NCBI RefSeq assembly: GCF_004331175.1
Contig: NZ_SJOD01000006.1
Coordinates: 248,001 to 312,000 of the forward strand
Direction: 5' to 3'
DNA length: 64,000 nucleotides
Source: Acinetobacter sp. ANC 4178
GTDB lineage: Bacteria; Pseudomonadota; Gammaproteobacteria; Pseudomonadales; Moraxellaceae
Both the position numbers and the translations under genes were made by a program. Below the pieces are notes generated by a model. The model saw nothing but the letters and a program-made list of their open reading frames with translations. It had not been told where the DNA came from and made no database searches. Position 1 is the stretch's first letter, and the number at the start of each line of letters is the position of its first letter. Below are positions 34,181-44,543 of the stretch, one piece after another.

Positions 34181-35835
34181 CAGTTATCTAATCTAGTAAT
34201 AAGAAAATCCATATAGCTTTTATAAAATTCATCTGTTTGTCCTTTTTCGTTATAAATTTCAGTAATCACATTACGAATCTGTTCACCCAAATCAGAGCCT
34301 TTTTCTCGTTCCAATACTTTTTTAACAATATAACTACTATTTATTGAGTCAAATCTCGAATCCTGAGGAATTTCATCAAATAGTATTTTTTCCCAGTCTT
34401 CTTTACTTGCCTTCTGGACGGACAATTCATCTTTATTGCTCCATTCTTGTCTAACATGAATATTAAAAATTGCATCAATTAAATTTGGAAGTTTCTCTTT
34501 ATCTAATTCATAAGTCTCTACAAATTTTTTGAATATTGGCCTCACCTCTCCGAAGCTGTCATACAAACGAAAACCAGATATGTCTTTTTCAATTTTTCCC
34601 TTAAGCCAGTCAATAATCTCTTGTTCTAAAGTCGTTACGTCTATGTTGAAAATTTCTAAAATTTTTAAAGCAAAACTTAAATTGCTTAGATTCTCTAGTC
34701 CTATCACAAGCCTTGTTTTTTCATAAAAATTATCTGGAAATTTTTTATCAACCTTTAATCCCCAAAAGTCTTCACAGCCTTGATGAAAATTATCTTTATG
34801 TTTATTGTTCTCTTCTGAAATTAAAGTAGAGTTTGCTAATTGATTTAATAATTCAAAATCTAACGTACCTACCTGATTAAACCATTTTTTAAATTCATTA
34901 AGCCATTCATCTGACCGTAAAAAGTATGAATTAATCGAGAATAAACTTTCATAAGTTTTAACTTTTTGCCCGGACCAGTCTTTTTGCTTATCCTTTATTA
35001 TTATTTTTATATCTTCCCAATCAAACTCATAAGAAATTCCAAATTCCTCAATAAAATAGCCTTGTAAAATCCGAACTAAAATTATTTCTTTTGTCGAGTC
35101 TGCAACTGTTTCAGGTAATTGTTCTCGAAATTGCTTATATAATTTAATGACTTTTTGAAAAAATCTAAAATTATGAACACCTAACTCATCTGCAAACTTC
35201 ACCATTAATTCAATTAATGGCTCATCCATATCTTGTGTATTTGCACGAATCAAAGGCTCAACCGAGTTAATGATGATTGTTTCATCAATCAACTTTTCTT
35301 TATATTCCGCATACTTTTTCTTATTTTCTCCTTCAGCTTTATCTTCATCTAAGATCAAAATCACCTGACAATTCTTTTCTAATTTAAGCTGATTCGCTAA
35401 ACCCATAACATCTTTAATATCAAGCTTATTCGACATGCGCTCAAAATCATCAAAACAAATGATGGCATCTTTAACCTGATTAAACATCAAACTATCAAAA
35501 ACCTTGGCGGAAGCACTGACACCAAACTGTGAAACTCTTGTATCCTTTAAAATGGATGGCAATCCTCGAATCCATCGAGGAATCTCCAAAGCTGAATGAT
35601 TATTTTCAATATTGCTATAAATATGCGTTTTCAAGTCACTAAGTGACTCTAAACCAAACAAAGAAACATACACATATTTCTTTTTAAAATTAACTTCATC
35701 TCTAAAACTATTCCAAAAGAAAGTTTTACCAACTCCCCATGAGCCAGTAATTGCTATCGCTGTTCCGACATTGCCTACGCTGATGTTATCTTCAAGCAAA
35801 TTTTTTAGACGTGTTCTTTTTTCTTCTAAATTCAT
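34180..35835 (-). CDS. KAP-type P-loop NTPase (candidate defence gene)
   Basis: 551 aa. Walker A is GSWGVGKT (residues 31-38) and Walker B is IICFDDFERM (from about 125). Between them lies YVYVSLFGLESLSDLK, typical of KAP-like NTPases. A further motif (VILILDEDKAEGE, near residue 165) fits the sensor region. The C-terminal 300 residues are helical and charged, without recognisable domain. Unlike many KAP proteins it has no transmembrane insertion. Base composition is strikingly AT-rich, and codons favour A/T, unlike uvrA and other neighbours, so recent transfer is likely. It stands alone: no partner gene, integrase or repeat flanks it. KAP NTPases occur in several anti-phage systems; that role here is inference. 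Confidence 0.75.
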   Translation of the reverse strand: MNLEEKRTRLKNLLEDNISVGNVGTAIAITGSWGVGKTFFWNSFRDEVNFKKKYVYVSLFGLESLSDLKTHIYSNIENNHSALEIPRWIRGLPSILKDTRVSQFGVSASAKVFDSLMFNQVKDAIICFDDFERMSNKLDIKDVMGLANQLKLEKNCQVILILDEDKAEGENKKKYAEYKEKLIDETIIINSVEPLIRANTQDMDEPLIELMVKFADELGVHNFRFFQKVIKLYKQFREQLPETVADSTKEIILVRILQGYFIEEFGISYEFDWEDIKIIIKDKQKDWSGQKVKTYESLFSINSYFLRSDEWLNEFKKWFNQVGTLDFELLNQLANSTLISEENNKHKDNFHQGCEDFWGLKVDKKFPDNFYEKTRLVIGLENLSNLSFALKILEIFNIDVTTLEQEIIDWLKGKIEKDISGFRLYDSFGEVRPIFKKFVETYELDKEKLPNLIDAIFNIHVRQEWSNKDELSVQKASKEDWEKILFDEIPQDSRFDSINSSYIVKKVLEREKGSDLGEQIRNVITEIYNEKGQTDEFYKSYMDFLITRLDN

Positions 35836-35920
35836 ATTTAAATAACGTAAAATCCGACTCGGCTTTAATCAAAACAGAAGCCCTATGACTTTTCAATAAC
35901 TCAATTACATTATCAAAATC

Positions 35921-36736
35921 ATGAAAGCATTCCTTCTCAGCATGTCTTTGGGACTTGTGTCCCTATACACTTTCGCCGATGGCTATATCAATGAAAATAT
36001 GATTGTTTTCACATCTGAATCGGATGGCAGTGATGACCCATGGCAAGACCATCCCAAGTGCACACCCAGTATTCAAGCGGGCGGTTCTTCAAAATCATGG
36101 CTAGTGCAATATTTCTATGCCGACCAAAGCCCCTTAACCTCTGGATTTATCACCACACAAAAACCTTCCAACAAAGCCAGTGAATGCGAACATCTGGTGC
36201 ATTTTCCAGATCAAGTGCAAGGTTCAGGAACATTTGAAAGTTATTATCCGAATGGAAAAATGCGCAGCCACATTGAATACGAAGATGGCAGTTATCATGG
36301 CAAACTCACCTTCTGGCATGCCAATGGCTTAAAAGAGCAAGAGTCGACAATGAACCATGGCATTCCTGATGGGGAATATCGTATTTGGCATTCGAATGGA
36401 CAATTGGCACTGTCCATGAAATATAAAGATGAGCTACAAAATGGTATGAAACAACGTTGGTATGCCGACGGCAAGCCATGGACCTATGTGCGTTTTGAAC
36501 ATGGTGTAATGCGTGGCGAACTCAAACAATGGTTTCACAACGGCCAATTGGAACGTCGCGGAGAATACCGCAATGGACTCAGACAAAACCGCTATGAAAT
36601 TTGGTACGACGATGGTACGCCTGAAGCTGTCTTAACTTACGATGCAGGCAATATTATCCAAGCCCAGTGTTGGAACGAAGCCGGCAAAGCTCGTGCTCGC
36701 AATAGTTGTCTTACCAGCTATCAAGATGAAGAATAA
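35921..36736 (+). CDS. Secreted YwqK-like MORN-repeat protein
   Basis: 271 aa with a signal peptide (MKAFLLSMSLGLVSLYTFAD). From about residue 100 it carries at least five MORN-2-type repeats of the form G-x-x-x-x-W-x-x-N-G (YYPNGKMRSH, FWHANGLKEQ, IWHSNGQLAL, WYADGKPW, WFHNGQLERR). Such proteins are often labelled toxin-antitoxin YwqK antitoxins after a B. subtilis protein, but no toxin is next to it here. Exported location makes an antitoxin role doubtful. It is divergent from the KAP gene across an 85-bp gap, and its composition is like the core genome. Confidence 0.75.
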   Translation: MKAFLLSMSLGLVSLYTFADGYINENMIVFTSESDGSDDPWQDHPKCTPSIQAGGSSKSWLVQYFYADQSPLTSGFITTQKPSNKASECEHLVHFPDQVQGSGTFESYYPNGKMRSHIEYEDGSYHGKLTFWHANGLKEQESTMNHGIPDGEYRIWHSNGQLALSMKYKDELQNGMKQRWYADGKPWTYVRFEHGVMRGELKQWFHNGQLERRGEYRNGLRQNRYEIWYDDGTPEAVLTYDAGNIIQAQCWNEAGKARARNSCLTSYQDEE

Positions 36737-36759
36737 TTCTGAATAAACACTTATTGATG

Positions 36760-36793
36760 CGGTGATCGGTCTAACCTTGCACCGCATTTTTCC
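36760..36793 (+). terminator. Terminator of the YwqK-like gene
   Basis: TGCGGTG-N15-CACCGCA followed by TTTTT. The right arm lies inside the 3' end of the convergent cyclase gene. Confidence 0.6.
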
Positions 36794-38474
36794 CTTTCGC
36801 CTTCGCTTTAAATAAAGACTGATCGGCTTTATGAAATAACTCTAACCAACTAGCACCACCAATGGCATAGCCCGCACTGACAGACACATGTAAATCGGGG
36901 ACTAGCCCCACCTGCATATTTGTTCTGTCTACATCACGTCGAATCTGATCGGCAATGCTCAGCGCTTCTACATCATTCATTTGCTCAAGCAAGACCAAAA
37001 ATTCATCGCCACCATAACGTACAATTAAATCCGTGCTACGCACATTGGCTTTTAAGATATTGGCCACCATCTGAATCACTTTGTCTCCAATCATATGCCC
37101 ATACTGATCATTCACTTGCTTAAAATCATCAATATCAATCACAATCAAACACAATTTTTCGAGTTTCTTCGGCTGATTTTCTAAATGCCGAATATAACTC
37201 TCTAAAGCCAAACGATTTGCCACCCCAGTTAAAGCATCAGAATTGGCAATATTTTTTAATTGAAACTCTAAAGCATCTCGCTGCTGCAACATACTTTCTA
37301 ATTTACGTATCGCCATAAACAGTGAATCCACGCCTGAACCCTGCTGCAAGGTTTCAGTTGTCTCAAGTTTTGAGCCTTGGGATAAATTCAAAATCGTTTC
37401 TCGCGCCTGAATTAACGGTTCAAAAACCTTACGACGTGCATAGATCATGGTAAATAAAGCAGCAAACAAAGAAATGGTGGTCACAAAAAGGGTGAGATAA
37501 AATTGGCGTTTCGCTTGTAATTTCTCTCGTTCTGCCACTTGCAAACTATAGTCCAAAATATAGGTTTGCAAATTCACAACGGAACTGAATTTATCGACGA
37601 TTTTTTGGGTTAACTCAGTACCCGATAATTCGTAAGGTCGCCCTGCAAGGCTGTCTTGGATCAAATGTTGTACCGTACTAATGCCCTGTTCAAGAAAATC
37701 CGTTCTTACTTTTTCATGTAATTGCATGAATTCAGTAGTCTTATCTTGTTCAGGCAAAATGGTATTTACCAAATCCCATAAATAATGTGCCTGATGTTGA
37801 GTTTGTAAAGAACGTGCCAGATTGGTATCTGGCATTTTCTGCTGGAAAGTCACTGGGGCAATCACATTCGAAGCAACACGTCCTGCTTGGTCTCGTAAAT
37901 CCGCCAAAATTAAAATCAAGGTATAGTAATTTGAAGTATGTTTATCAAGGCTTTGTGAATGAATCACCATATGTTTCAATACACTATGACTTTCATCCCA
38001 TGCCGAAAACATCTGTAATATGGCAGCATCCAATTGTTCCATATTGCGTTCTGAACGGGGCAAAGCTGCATAGCTATCGACGGCATGACGCCCTTGCTGT
38101 AGCTGTGGTTGTAATTGCGTCACAATTTCAGTCGCTTCCGCACTAAATCCTGTTTCTTTGAGTCTTAAAATGGTGCTCTGAATATGTTGATCGACCCCTC
38201 GACGATATTCAGCTAATTCTTGTAGGTTTTGTGCATATTCTTCAGGGGTACTCGACATGACTTTGTTGCTGGGCGCACGTTCACGTGAAATTTTATTGGA
38301 TAGTTCAGCAACTGCACGCAGACTCTGAATTTCTGCTAAAAACAGCTGTGCCTGCTGGTAATTTTGGTAGCTTTTAAAAATAAGGGGGACGGAAATAAAC
38401 AGTAACGACAGGACAATGACCAACATTGCACCCAATAATCGTTGACTTATATTTTCTGCCCGTAATTTTGCCAT
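36771..38474 (-). CDS. Membrane diguanylate cyclase (GGDEF)
   Basis: 567 aa. TM1 is at about residues 14-32; a long periplasmic helical sensor region follows (about 33-320); TM2 is LTLFVTTISLFAALFTMIYA. A short linker leads to a GGDEF domain. The active site is VRYGGDEFLVLLE, with an allosteric I-site RSTD five residues before it, so product inhibition by c-di-GMP is expected. It makes c-di-GMP from two GTP, favouring sessile growth. There is no EAL domain. The periplasmic part is unidentified. The start has no strong ribosome site. Confidence 0.9.
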   Translation of the reverse strand: MAKLRAENISQRLLGAMLVIVLSLLFISVPLIFKSYQNYQQAQLFLAEIQSLRAVAELSNKISRERAPSNKVMSSTPEEYAQNLQELAEYRRGVDQHIQSTILRLKETGFSAEATEIVTQLQPQLQQGRHAVDSYAALPRSERNMEQLDAAILQMFSAWDESHSVLKHMVIHSQSLDKHTSNYYTLILILADLRDQAGRVASNVIAPVTFQQKMPDTNLARSLQTQHQAHYLWDLVNTILPEQDKTTEFMQLHEKVRTDFLEQGISTVQHLIQDSLAGRPYELSGTELTQKIVDKFSSVVNLQTYILDYSLQVAEREKLQAKRQFYLTLFVTTISLFAALFTMIYARRKVFEPLIQARETILNLSQGSKLETTETLQQGSGVDSLFMAIRKLESMLQQRDALEFQLKNIANSDALTGVANRLALESYIRHLENQPKKLEKLCLIVIDIDDFKQVNDQYGHMIGDKVIQMVANILKANVRSTDLIVRYGGDEFLVLLEQMNDVEALSIADQIRRDVDRTNMQVGLVPDLHVSVSAGYAIGGASWLELFHKADQSLFKAKAKGKNAVQG

Positions 38475-38674
38475 GAATATGATTAAATTTCGCTACGTTG
38501 CTTGTTTATAGTTAAACCATAACCTTTATAAAAGATGCAACTCTGAAAACGATATTTTAATTTGTTACTTTTATTTCGCGTTGAGACATTTAACTTTAGC
38601 AGAACCAATGGAGTATCCTAAGGCAACCTTAACTGCTTTGATCTTGTTTGCCCTGAATCTTCTATCGTTTTGCC

Positions 38675-39589
<915 letters not shown>

Positions 39590-39608
39590 TTACTTTTGAT
39601 CCATTATG

Positions 39609-39621
39609 GTGCATAATGCAC
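39609..39621. promoter_or_regulatory. GTGCAT-A-ATGCAC dyad (NtrC-like half match)
   Basis: The palindrome GTGCATAATGCAC sits 95 bp upstream of the OXA start. Read on the minus strand the neighbourhood gives TGCACCATAATGG, close to the NtrC pattern. Confidence 0.3.
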
Positions 39622-39688
39622 AACATTAGGGCGTTTTTAATTTCATCCTCAGCAGATATTTTTAAATTTCCCTGTTTTTTGGCGAAAA

Positions 39689-39724
39689 AATCCCAGTTTA
39701 TTTATTTAAATTGGGATTTTTTTT
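39689..39724 (+). terminator. Orphan terminator, plus strand
   Basis: AATCCCAGTTTA-TTTATT-TAAATTGGGATT, a 12-bp stem with one G-U pair, followed by a T-run. No gene precedes it on this strand, so it may end a small RNA that begins after about 39560. Confidence 0.65.
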
Positions 39725-39774
39725 GCCTATGCACTTTAATCTCAACATTAATTTCAAGCAAATTCAAAACATAA

Positions 39775-39793
39775 ATGCACCATATTAGTGCAT
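39775..39793. promoter_or_regulatory. NtrC-like dyad
   Basis: ATGCAC-N7-GTGCAT with core TGCACCATATTAGTGCA, a good match to the enteric NtrC consensus. The spacing is the same as in the dyad upstream of gabP. Confidence 0.35.
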
Positions 39794-39969
39794 AAAATCA
39801 ATATAAATTCGGGCTTACTCGGTCTATTTAAGATCGTATCACCCATCGCTAAAATGTCTTTAAACAAGCCGATTGGCTCGCTATAGCGCAATCTCTTACC
39901 AACATGCCCCAGCTTAGCCCCTCAATTTTATGTTGCTCTTTTTGAGTCAAAATTCATGTTTTTAAAGGC

Positions 39970-40130
39970 AAAAAAAAGCCCAACCTTGGGGAAAGCTGGG
40001 CGATAAACTAAAAACTTTTTGTGGAGAATCAGGCAGGTATCACACTATTCGCATGAAACATGATCTGATTACCCAATTATTATGTCTCTCTTTTTCTCAG
40101 AAGTAAAGCCGATTAAATTCCTTTGTTTTA
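39970..40130 (-). ncRNA. Putative small RNA ending at an orphan minus-strand terminator
   Basis: On the minus strand GCCCAGC-N10-GTTGGGC is followed by eight T (39970-40001), a good intrinsic terminator. No gene is read into it. A TATATAAA-like -10 near 40130 could start a transcript of about 130-160 nt. The 5' end is a guess and no RNA family is recognised. Confidence 0.3.
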
Positions 40131-40516
40131 TATAAAAACACTTTTAATACACATTAAGAGAATCAAGTCACACTAATGAGAGAAAATCGCTTATTAAAAA
40201 TCCAATTGTTACATTTTTTGCACTATTTAATTAAATTTTGAGCAATTATTTGGAGTGAATCACAAAATATTGCTACAATTGAATGAAATTTATCATTGTT
40301 TTTGACAATTATTATTAGATAATTAATTCCTTTTTACAATAAATAAGCCAGCTTGTTTTGCACCATTTTTGTACCAAAAAGTTAGAAAAGGAAGAACTTA
40401 TTCAATTGTAATCGCTATCTTTTTTTAAAGGTTGACACGATTTTTTCTATTTGTCTACTTTCTGTACATCACTTTTCCCACGTCAATACTGATTGCAATC
40501 TGTAACACGCGCTTAA

Positions 40517-40544
40517 TTGACTAAATAAATTGTTACAATACAAT
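40517..40544 (+). promoter_or_regulatory. Porin gene promoter
   Basis: TTGACT, a 16-bp spacer and TACAAT, 40 bp upstream of the porin ATG. Near-consensus boxes fit an abundant outer-membrane protein. Confidence 0.65.
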
Positions 40545-40583
40545 GCCACTTGTTTAATCCATTCTAACAAACTGGTAACACTC

Positions 40584-41462
40584 ATGAAAAAACTCGGTTT
40601 AGCCACTGCATTATTATTAGCCATGACCGGTGCTCAAGCATACCAATTCGAAGTACAAGGTCAGTCTGAGTACATCGATGCATCTGCAGCAAACGACAAA
40701 GACTTTACTGGCGGTGTGCAAGGTACTTACTACTTTAAAGATGTAGATTCTTCTAAAGGTCCTTTAGCTGAAGCAGCTTTCTTAAACCAAGCCTCAAACG
40801 TTTCTTTGGCATATAACTATGCTGAATTAGGTTCGAACGGTCTTGATGTTACTGCTCATAACTATGGTGCTAAAGCTGAAGCTTATGTACCAACTAAATT
40901 TGTACCTGTATACACAAGCGCGTCTTACAGCCATACAATTCTTGACAGCAAAAACAACAATGCATCTGACGATCAAGGCGACCGTTATGCATTAGAAGTT
41001 GGTGCTTTAGCTGCACCGAATTTCTTGGTTGCTGTAGGTTATACTAGCGTTGCAGACCAATTTGCTTTAGATGCATTTAATGTAATGAACAAAGGTGTTG
41101 TTAGTGCTGTTGGTGAAACTGCAACTATTGGTGAAGACCAAGATGCAATCACTGCACGCACTAAATATGTAGGCAACATTGACGGCACAAACATGGCTGT
41201 AGGTTTCGAGTCTGGTATCGTTTATGGTGATGACACAGCTTACCAATTCAAAACTGATTTATATGTAACACCAAAACTTAGCGTTGGTGCTTCTTATGTA
41301 AAATCAAGCTTTGACAACACTCCTGACTCTGCTTGGGGCGCAAACGTAAATTACTTCATCACTCCAGCAGTTGCTGTAGGTGCAAGCTATGTTAATGCGA
41401 ATGCAAAAGCTGTTGATCTTGACACGCAAACTGTTGGCTTAAATGCTAAATTCCGTTTCTAA
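40584..41462 (+). CDS. Omp33-36 family outer-membrane porin
   Basis: 292 aa. The signal peptide MKKLGLATALLLAMTGAQA is followed by YQFEVQGQSEYIDA, and the protein ends VGLNAKFRF, a beta-barrel with terminal Phe. It matches the Acinetobacter Omp33-36 (Omp34) porin from end to end by recollection. In A. baumannii this is a water/solute channel, and its loss is linked to carbapenem resistance. Codon use favours highly expressed codons. The ATG is chosen because it starts the signal peptide; an upstream TTG frame start is not credible. Confidence 0.93.
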   Translation: MKKLGLATALLLAMTGAQAYQFEVQGQSEYIDASAANDKDFTGGVQGTYYFKDVDSSKGPLAEAAFLNQASNVSLAYNYAELGSNGLDVTAHNYGAKAEAYVPTKFVPVYTSASYSHTILDSKNNNASDDQGDRYALEVGALAAPNFLVAVGYTSVADQFALDAFNVMNKGVVSAVGETATIGEDQDAITARTKYVGNIDGTNMAVGFESGIVYGDDTAYQFKTDLYVTPKLSVGASYVKSSFDNTPDSAWGANVNYFITPAVAVGASYVNANAKAVDLDTQTVGLNAKFRF

Positions 41463-41480
41463 TTGATTAGACACTGAATC

Positions 41481-41509
41481 AAAAAAGGACGCGATATGCG
41501 TCCTTTTTT
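41481..41509 (+). terminator. Porin terminator (bidirectional)
   Basis: AAAAAAGGACGC-GATAT-GCGTCCTTTTTT, between the convergent porin and BCCT genes. Confidence 0.9.
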
Positions 41510-41514
41510 AGTGC

Positions 41515-43488
41515 TTATAAGTTCGGGCTACGCACCAAACTCAAGAAATGCAGATGTCGTTCATACTGATCAATAATATCTTGCAGTAAATCTTCCAACG
41601 TCCAGTCCATCACATCATAATTTTGTCCGCCTTCACGCAAGAAAACTTCGGCTTGATAGAAGGGCTGATCTTGCTCTCGCGCATCTGCCATAAAACTCGG
41701 TGGCTGAGTCTCGCGTGAAACGACTTCATAAATAAAATTAATTTCATTGTGATGATCGACGCGCAATTGTAATCCGTGTTCAATTGGTCGAATGGTGACT
41801 TCAAGCTGACGGCGCTGAAATTCCTTTTGTACCTGCAGAAAGGCGTGTTGCACATCTTGCTGTATAAACTGCTGCACTTCTTGTTGGGTATGCGGGTAAT
41901 GCATAATCAATCCCAAACGCTGCTGCCAACTGCGCGGATTTTGAATGGCACGCGGAGTAATACGGGCTTCTTGTAGCGCTTGCATTTTGGTCAAATCCAA
42001 ACTGAGTGCTTTGATTAACCCCCAACACATCAGCAACATAATTAAGGTAAACGGTAACGCACTCATAATGGTGGCAGATTGTAATGCCGCCAAGCCCCCT
42101 GCCACCAATAGAATAATCGAGAGCAGTGCGATTAAAACCGTCCAAAATAATCGCTGCCATAAAGGTGAGTTTTCACTTTCTGCGGTTAAGTAATCAATCA
42201 CGAGTGAGCCTGAATCGGCAGAAGTTACAAAGAAAAGGACCACCAATACCGTCGCAATCAGGCAAGAAATTTGTGCAAATGGAAGATGCATCAAAAACTC
42301 GAATAGTGCCACGGATGAATCGCGCTGAACCGCTGCAATCAAGGAACTTTGCCCATCGTGAATAATACTGAACAGTGCCGCATTGCCCATAAAACCCATC
42401 CAGATTAAAGTAAAACCTGTCGGGATAAATAACACACCAACAATAAATTCTCGGATACTGCGTCCACGGGATACCCGAGCAATAAACATCCCGACAAATG
42501 GTGACCATGAAATCCACCACGCCCAATACATAATGGTCCAACCGCCAATCCAACCATTGGGTTGATAGGCGTACAAGTTGAAAGTCATCGTGAATAAGTT
42601 AGAGATATATTGCCCTGCATTTTGAATGCTGGTTTGTAAGATATAAATTGAGGAACTCGCGAAAAAAACAAATAAAAGTAACACTAAAGCGAGAAGCAGA
42701 TTCAACTCAGACAGCCGTTTAATCCCTTTATCCAAACCAAAGCCGACCGATAATGCTGCTAAAAAGCTGACAAAAACAATCAAACCTACTTGAATAGCAA
42801 CACTTTGCTGAATCCCAAACAAATAATTCAGACCAGAATTAATTTGAGTGACCCCAAAACCTAAAGTGGTTGCCACCCCAAAAATGGTGCCCACAGTTGC
42901 AAAGGTGTCGACTGCATCGCCCACAGGGCCATATATTTTTTTGCCAACCAGCGGATACAATGCTGAACGAACTTTAAGCGGTAAATTATGTCGAAAAGAG
43001 AAGTAAGCCAGTGATAAGCCCACCAGGGCGTAAATGGCCCATGCATGTAGGCCCCAATGGAAAAAAGTAATCCGCATGGCTTGCTGAGCCGAAGCTAAAG
43101 TTTCGCCATCTCCAGTCGGTGGATTGACATAATGCATGACGGGCTCAGCCACGCCAAAAAACATCAGTCCAATTCCCATACCCGCGGTAAACAGCATCGC
43201 AAACCAAGAGCTTTTACTGTATTCAGGGCTACTATGATCAGGTCCCAGTTTAATTTTACCCATACCCGACATAGCGATAAAAATAAGTAAAATGAGAAAG
43301 AACGCAACGGCTAAAACATAAAACCAGCTAAAAGAATCAATAATCCATTGATTTAAATGCTTGGTTAAGCTTTCAAAACCGCTCGGGTCAAATAAAATTA
43401 AAGCCAAAAATAGCCCGATAATTGCGACCGTACTTAAAAATACATTCCGTTTGACATTGGCAAATGGAGACGTCTTGATGGAAGGCAT
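41515..43488 (-). CDS. betT: BCCT family transporter, BetT-like choline transporter
   Basis: 657 aa with 12 TM helices and a C-terminal cytoplasmic domain of about 150 residues, the size of E. coli BetT. The family signature is MYWAWWISWSPFVGMFIARV. The N-terminal TM region FTAGMGIGLMFFGVAEPVMHY carries the GMGIG motif: Gly-rich, of the type in proton-coupled choline transporters rather than sodium-coupled GMGIA-S forms. Choline is therefore the likely substrate. No betA, betB or betI gene lies nearby. GGGGGAAATT precedes the ATG. Confidence 0.82.
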   Translation of the reverse strand: MPSIKTSPFANVKRNVFLSTVAIIGLFLALILFDPSGFESLTKHLNQWIIDSFSWFYVLAVAFFLILLIFIAMSGMGKIKLGPDHSSPEYSKSSWFAMLFTAGMGIGLMFFGVAEPVMHYVNPPTGDGETLASAQQAMRITFFHWGLHAWAIYALVGLSLAYFSFRHNLPLKVRSALYPLVGKKIYGPVGDAVDTFATVGTIFGVATTLGFGVTQINSGLNYLFGIQQSVAIQVGLIVFVSFLAALSVGFGLDKGIKRLSELNLLLALVLLLFVFFASSSIYILQTSIQNAGQYISNLFTMTFNLYAYQPNGWIGGWTIMYWAWWISWSPFVGMFIARVSRGRSIREFIVGVLFIPTGFTLIWMGFMGNAALFSIIHDGQSSLIAAVQRDSSVALFEFLMHLPFAQISCLIATVLVVLFFVTSADSGSLVIDYLTAESENSPLWQRLFWTVLIALLSIILLVAGGLAALQSATIMSALPFTLIMLLMCWGLIKALSLDLTKMQALQEARITPRAIQNPRSWQQRLGLIMHYPHTQQEVQQFIQQDVQHAFLQVQKEFQRRQLEVTIRPIEHGLQLRVDHHNEINFIYEVVSRETQPPSFMADAREQDQPFYQAEVFLREGGQNYDVMDWTLEDLLQDIIDQYERHLHFLSLVRSPNL

Positions 43489-43668
43489 AATTTCCCCCAG
43501 AAGATTTTTATAGATGTAAAAAAGATGAAACCAATCAGGTTAATTTCGCGAGTCTTATAAAGAAGTGAATATGCTAAATTTTAACAATTCTTAATAATGA
43601 TAGTGAATCCTGCGAGCCGAGGCAGTTCAATTCCTGTAACGATTTACCACGTAGCATTAGTCATTATT

Positions 43669-44340
43669 TTATCTGGGATCATGCCGAATATACTGTAGCG
43701 CAATGAGTCGGGAAACGATTAAGGCCAAATACATGACGCCGCAAAACATTTGTAACATTGCTAAAATACGCGCTGCTGGCGTCATCGGCATAATATCGGA
43801 GAGCCCTGTAGCCGACTGTAAACTAAAGCTTAAAAACAGCAGATTCAACCAAGATTGCAGACCTGCGGTTGGACTTTGAAAACTATTCGGAATCAAAAGT
43901 TGGCAAATATTGTATAAAAATGCAAAGCCCCAAGCGATAAGTGTAAACACCGCTCCTGCTGCAAACATTTCATCTTTGGTTAAATAACGGTCTGCAAACA
44001 TATAGCGAACCAAACCATAAGCGGCCAAAAAATAAGCCAAACTTTCAAAACTGTGTGCAATCACCTGCATTGTGATGGTGTCGAAACCCAACAAAATAAG
44101 AAAGGAAAAAATAAAAGCACCACCAACAAAGCTTAAACCCAAAAAAGTATAAACGGGCGTTTGCCGAATGACTTTGGCAATAATCAGTAAGGCCAAAACG
44201 CCTAAGCACCACATAAAGGCCCGATATGACAAACCCCGATGCCCCATCATCGACAGCCACAACATACAGAATTGAACCAACAATAACCATGCCGATGGTA
44301 ATAAGCGAAATCCTTTCCAGAAATCGATCATCACTTGCAT
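43669..44340 (-). CDS. Ion-channel-like membrane protein with degenerate K+ selectivity filter
   Basis: 223 aa with about 6 TM helices. The last two helices flank a pore-loop-like segment: FLSFSLQSATGLSDIMPMTP, then AARILAMLQMFCGVMYLALI. Two-TM potassium channels have T-x-G-Y-G-D here; this protein has ATGLSD (residues 177-182). The fold fits the ion-channel-2 family, but K+ selectivity is doubtful. AAGGCAGATCAAT precedes the ATG. It is a single gene between the BCCT and actP genes. Confidence 0.65.
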   Translation of the reverse strand: MQVMIDFWKGFRLLPSAWLLLVQFCMLWLSMMGHRGLSYRAFMWCLGVLALLIIAKVIRQTPVYTFLGLSFVGGAFIFSFLILLGFDTITMQVIAHSFESLAYFLAAYGLVRYMFADRYLTKDEMFAAGAVFTLIAWGFAFLYNICQLLIPNSFQSPTAGLQSWLNLLFLSFSLQSATGLSDIMPMTPAARILAMLQMFCGVMYLALIVSRLIALQYIRHDPR

Positions 44341-44501
44341 ATTGATCTGCCTTTTTTTTGAATAGATCGGGATATTTCCAATATTTGTGTCGGGTTATTT
44401 TTAAGTGAAATGTTCTTCTACTTCTTCCGTTTTAGCCTATTTAATCCGCTGGGTCTAGCGGATATTTGCTGTTCATGCTTCGCTTACTTTGAATACACAA
44501 C

Positions 44502-44524
44502 AAAAAAGCCCCTAACGGAGCTTT
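44502..44524 (-). terminator. Terminator of the yjcH-actP operon
   Basis: On the minus strand AAAGCTCC-GTTA-GGGGCTTT (one G-U pair) is followed by TTTG, 20 bp after the actP stop. Confidence 0.8.
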
Positions 44525-44543
44525 CTTGTTGCTGAATGCAAGA

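Noticed and set aside
35921..36736. Toxin-antitoxin system based on the YwqK-like label
   Set aside because: The protein has a signal peptide and no toxin gene is adjacent; the KAP gene is divergent and of different composition.
39871..39890. TTGGC...GC string resembling a sigma-54 promoter near the NtrC-like dyad
   Set aside because: The distance between the GG and GC elements is one base short of the required spacing.
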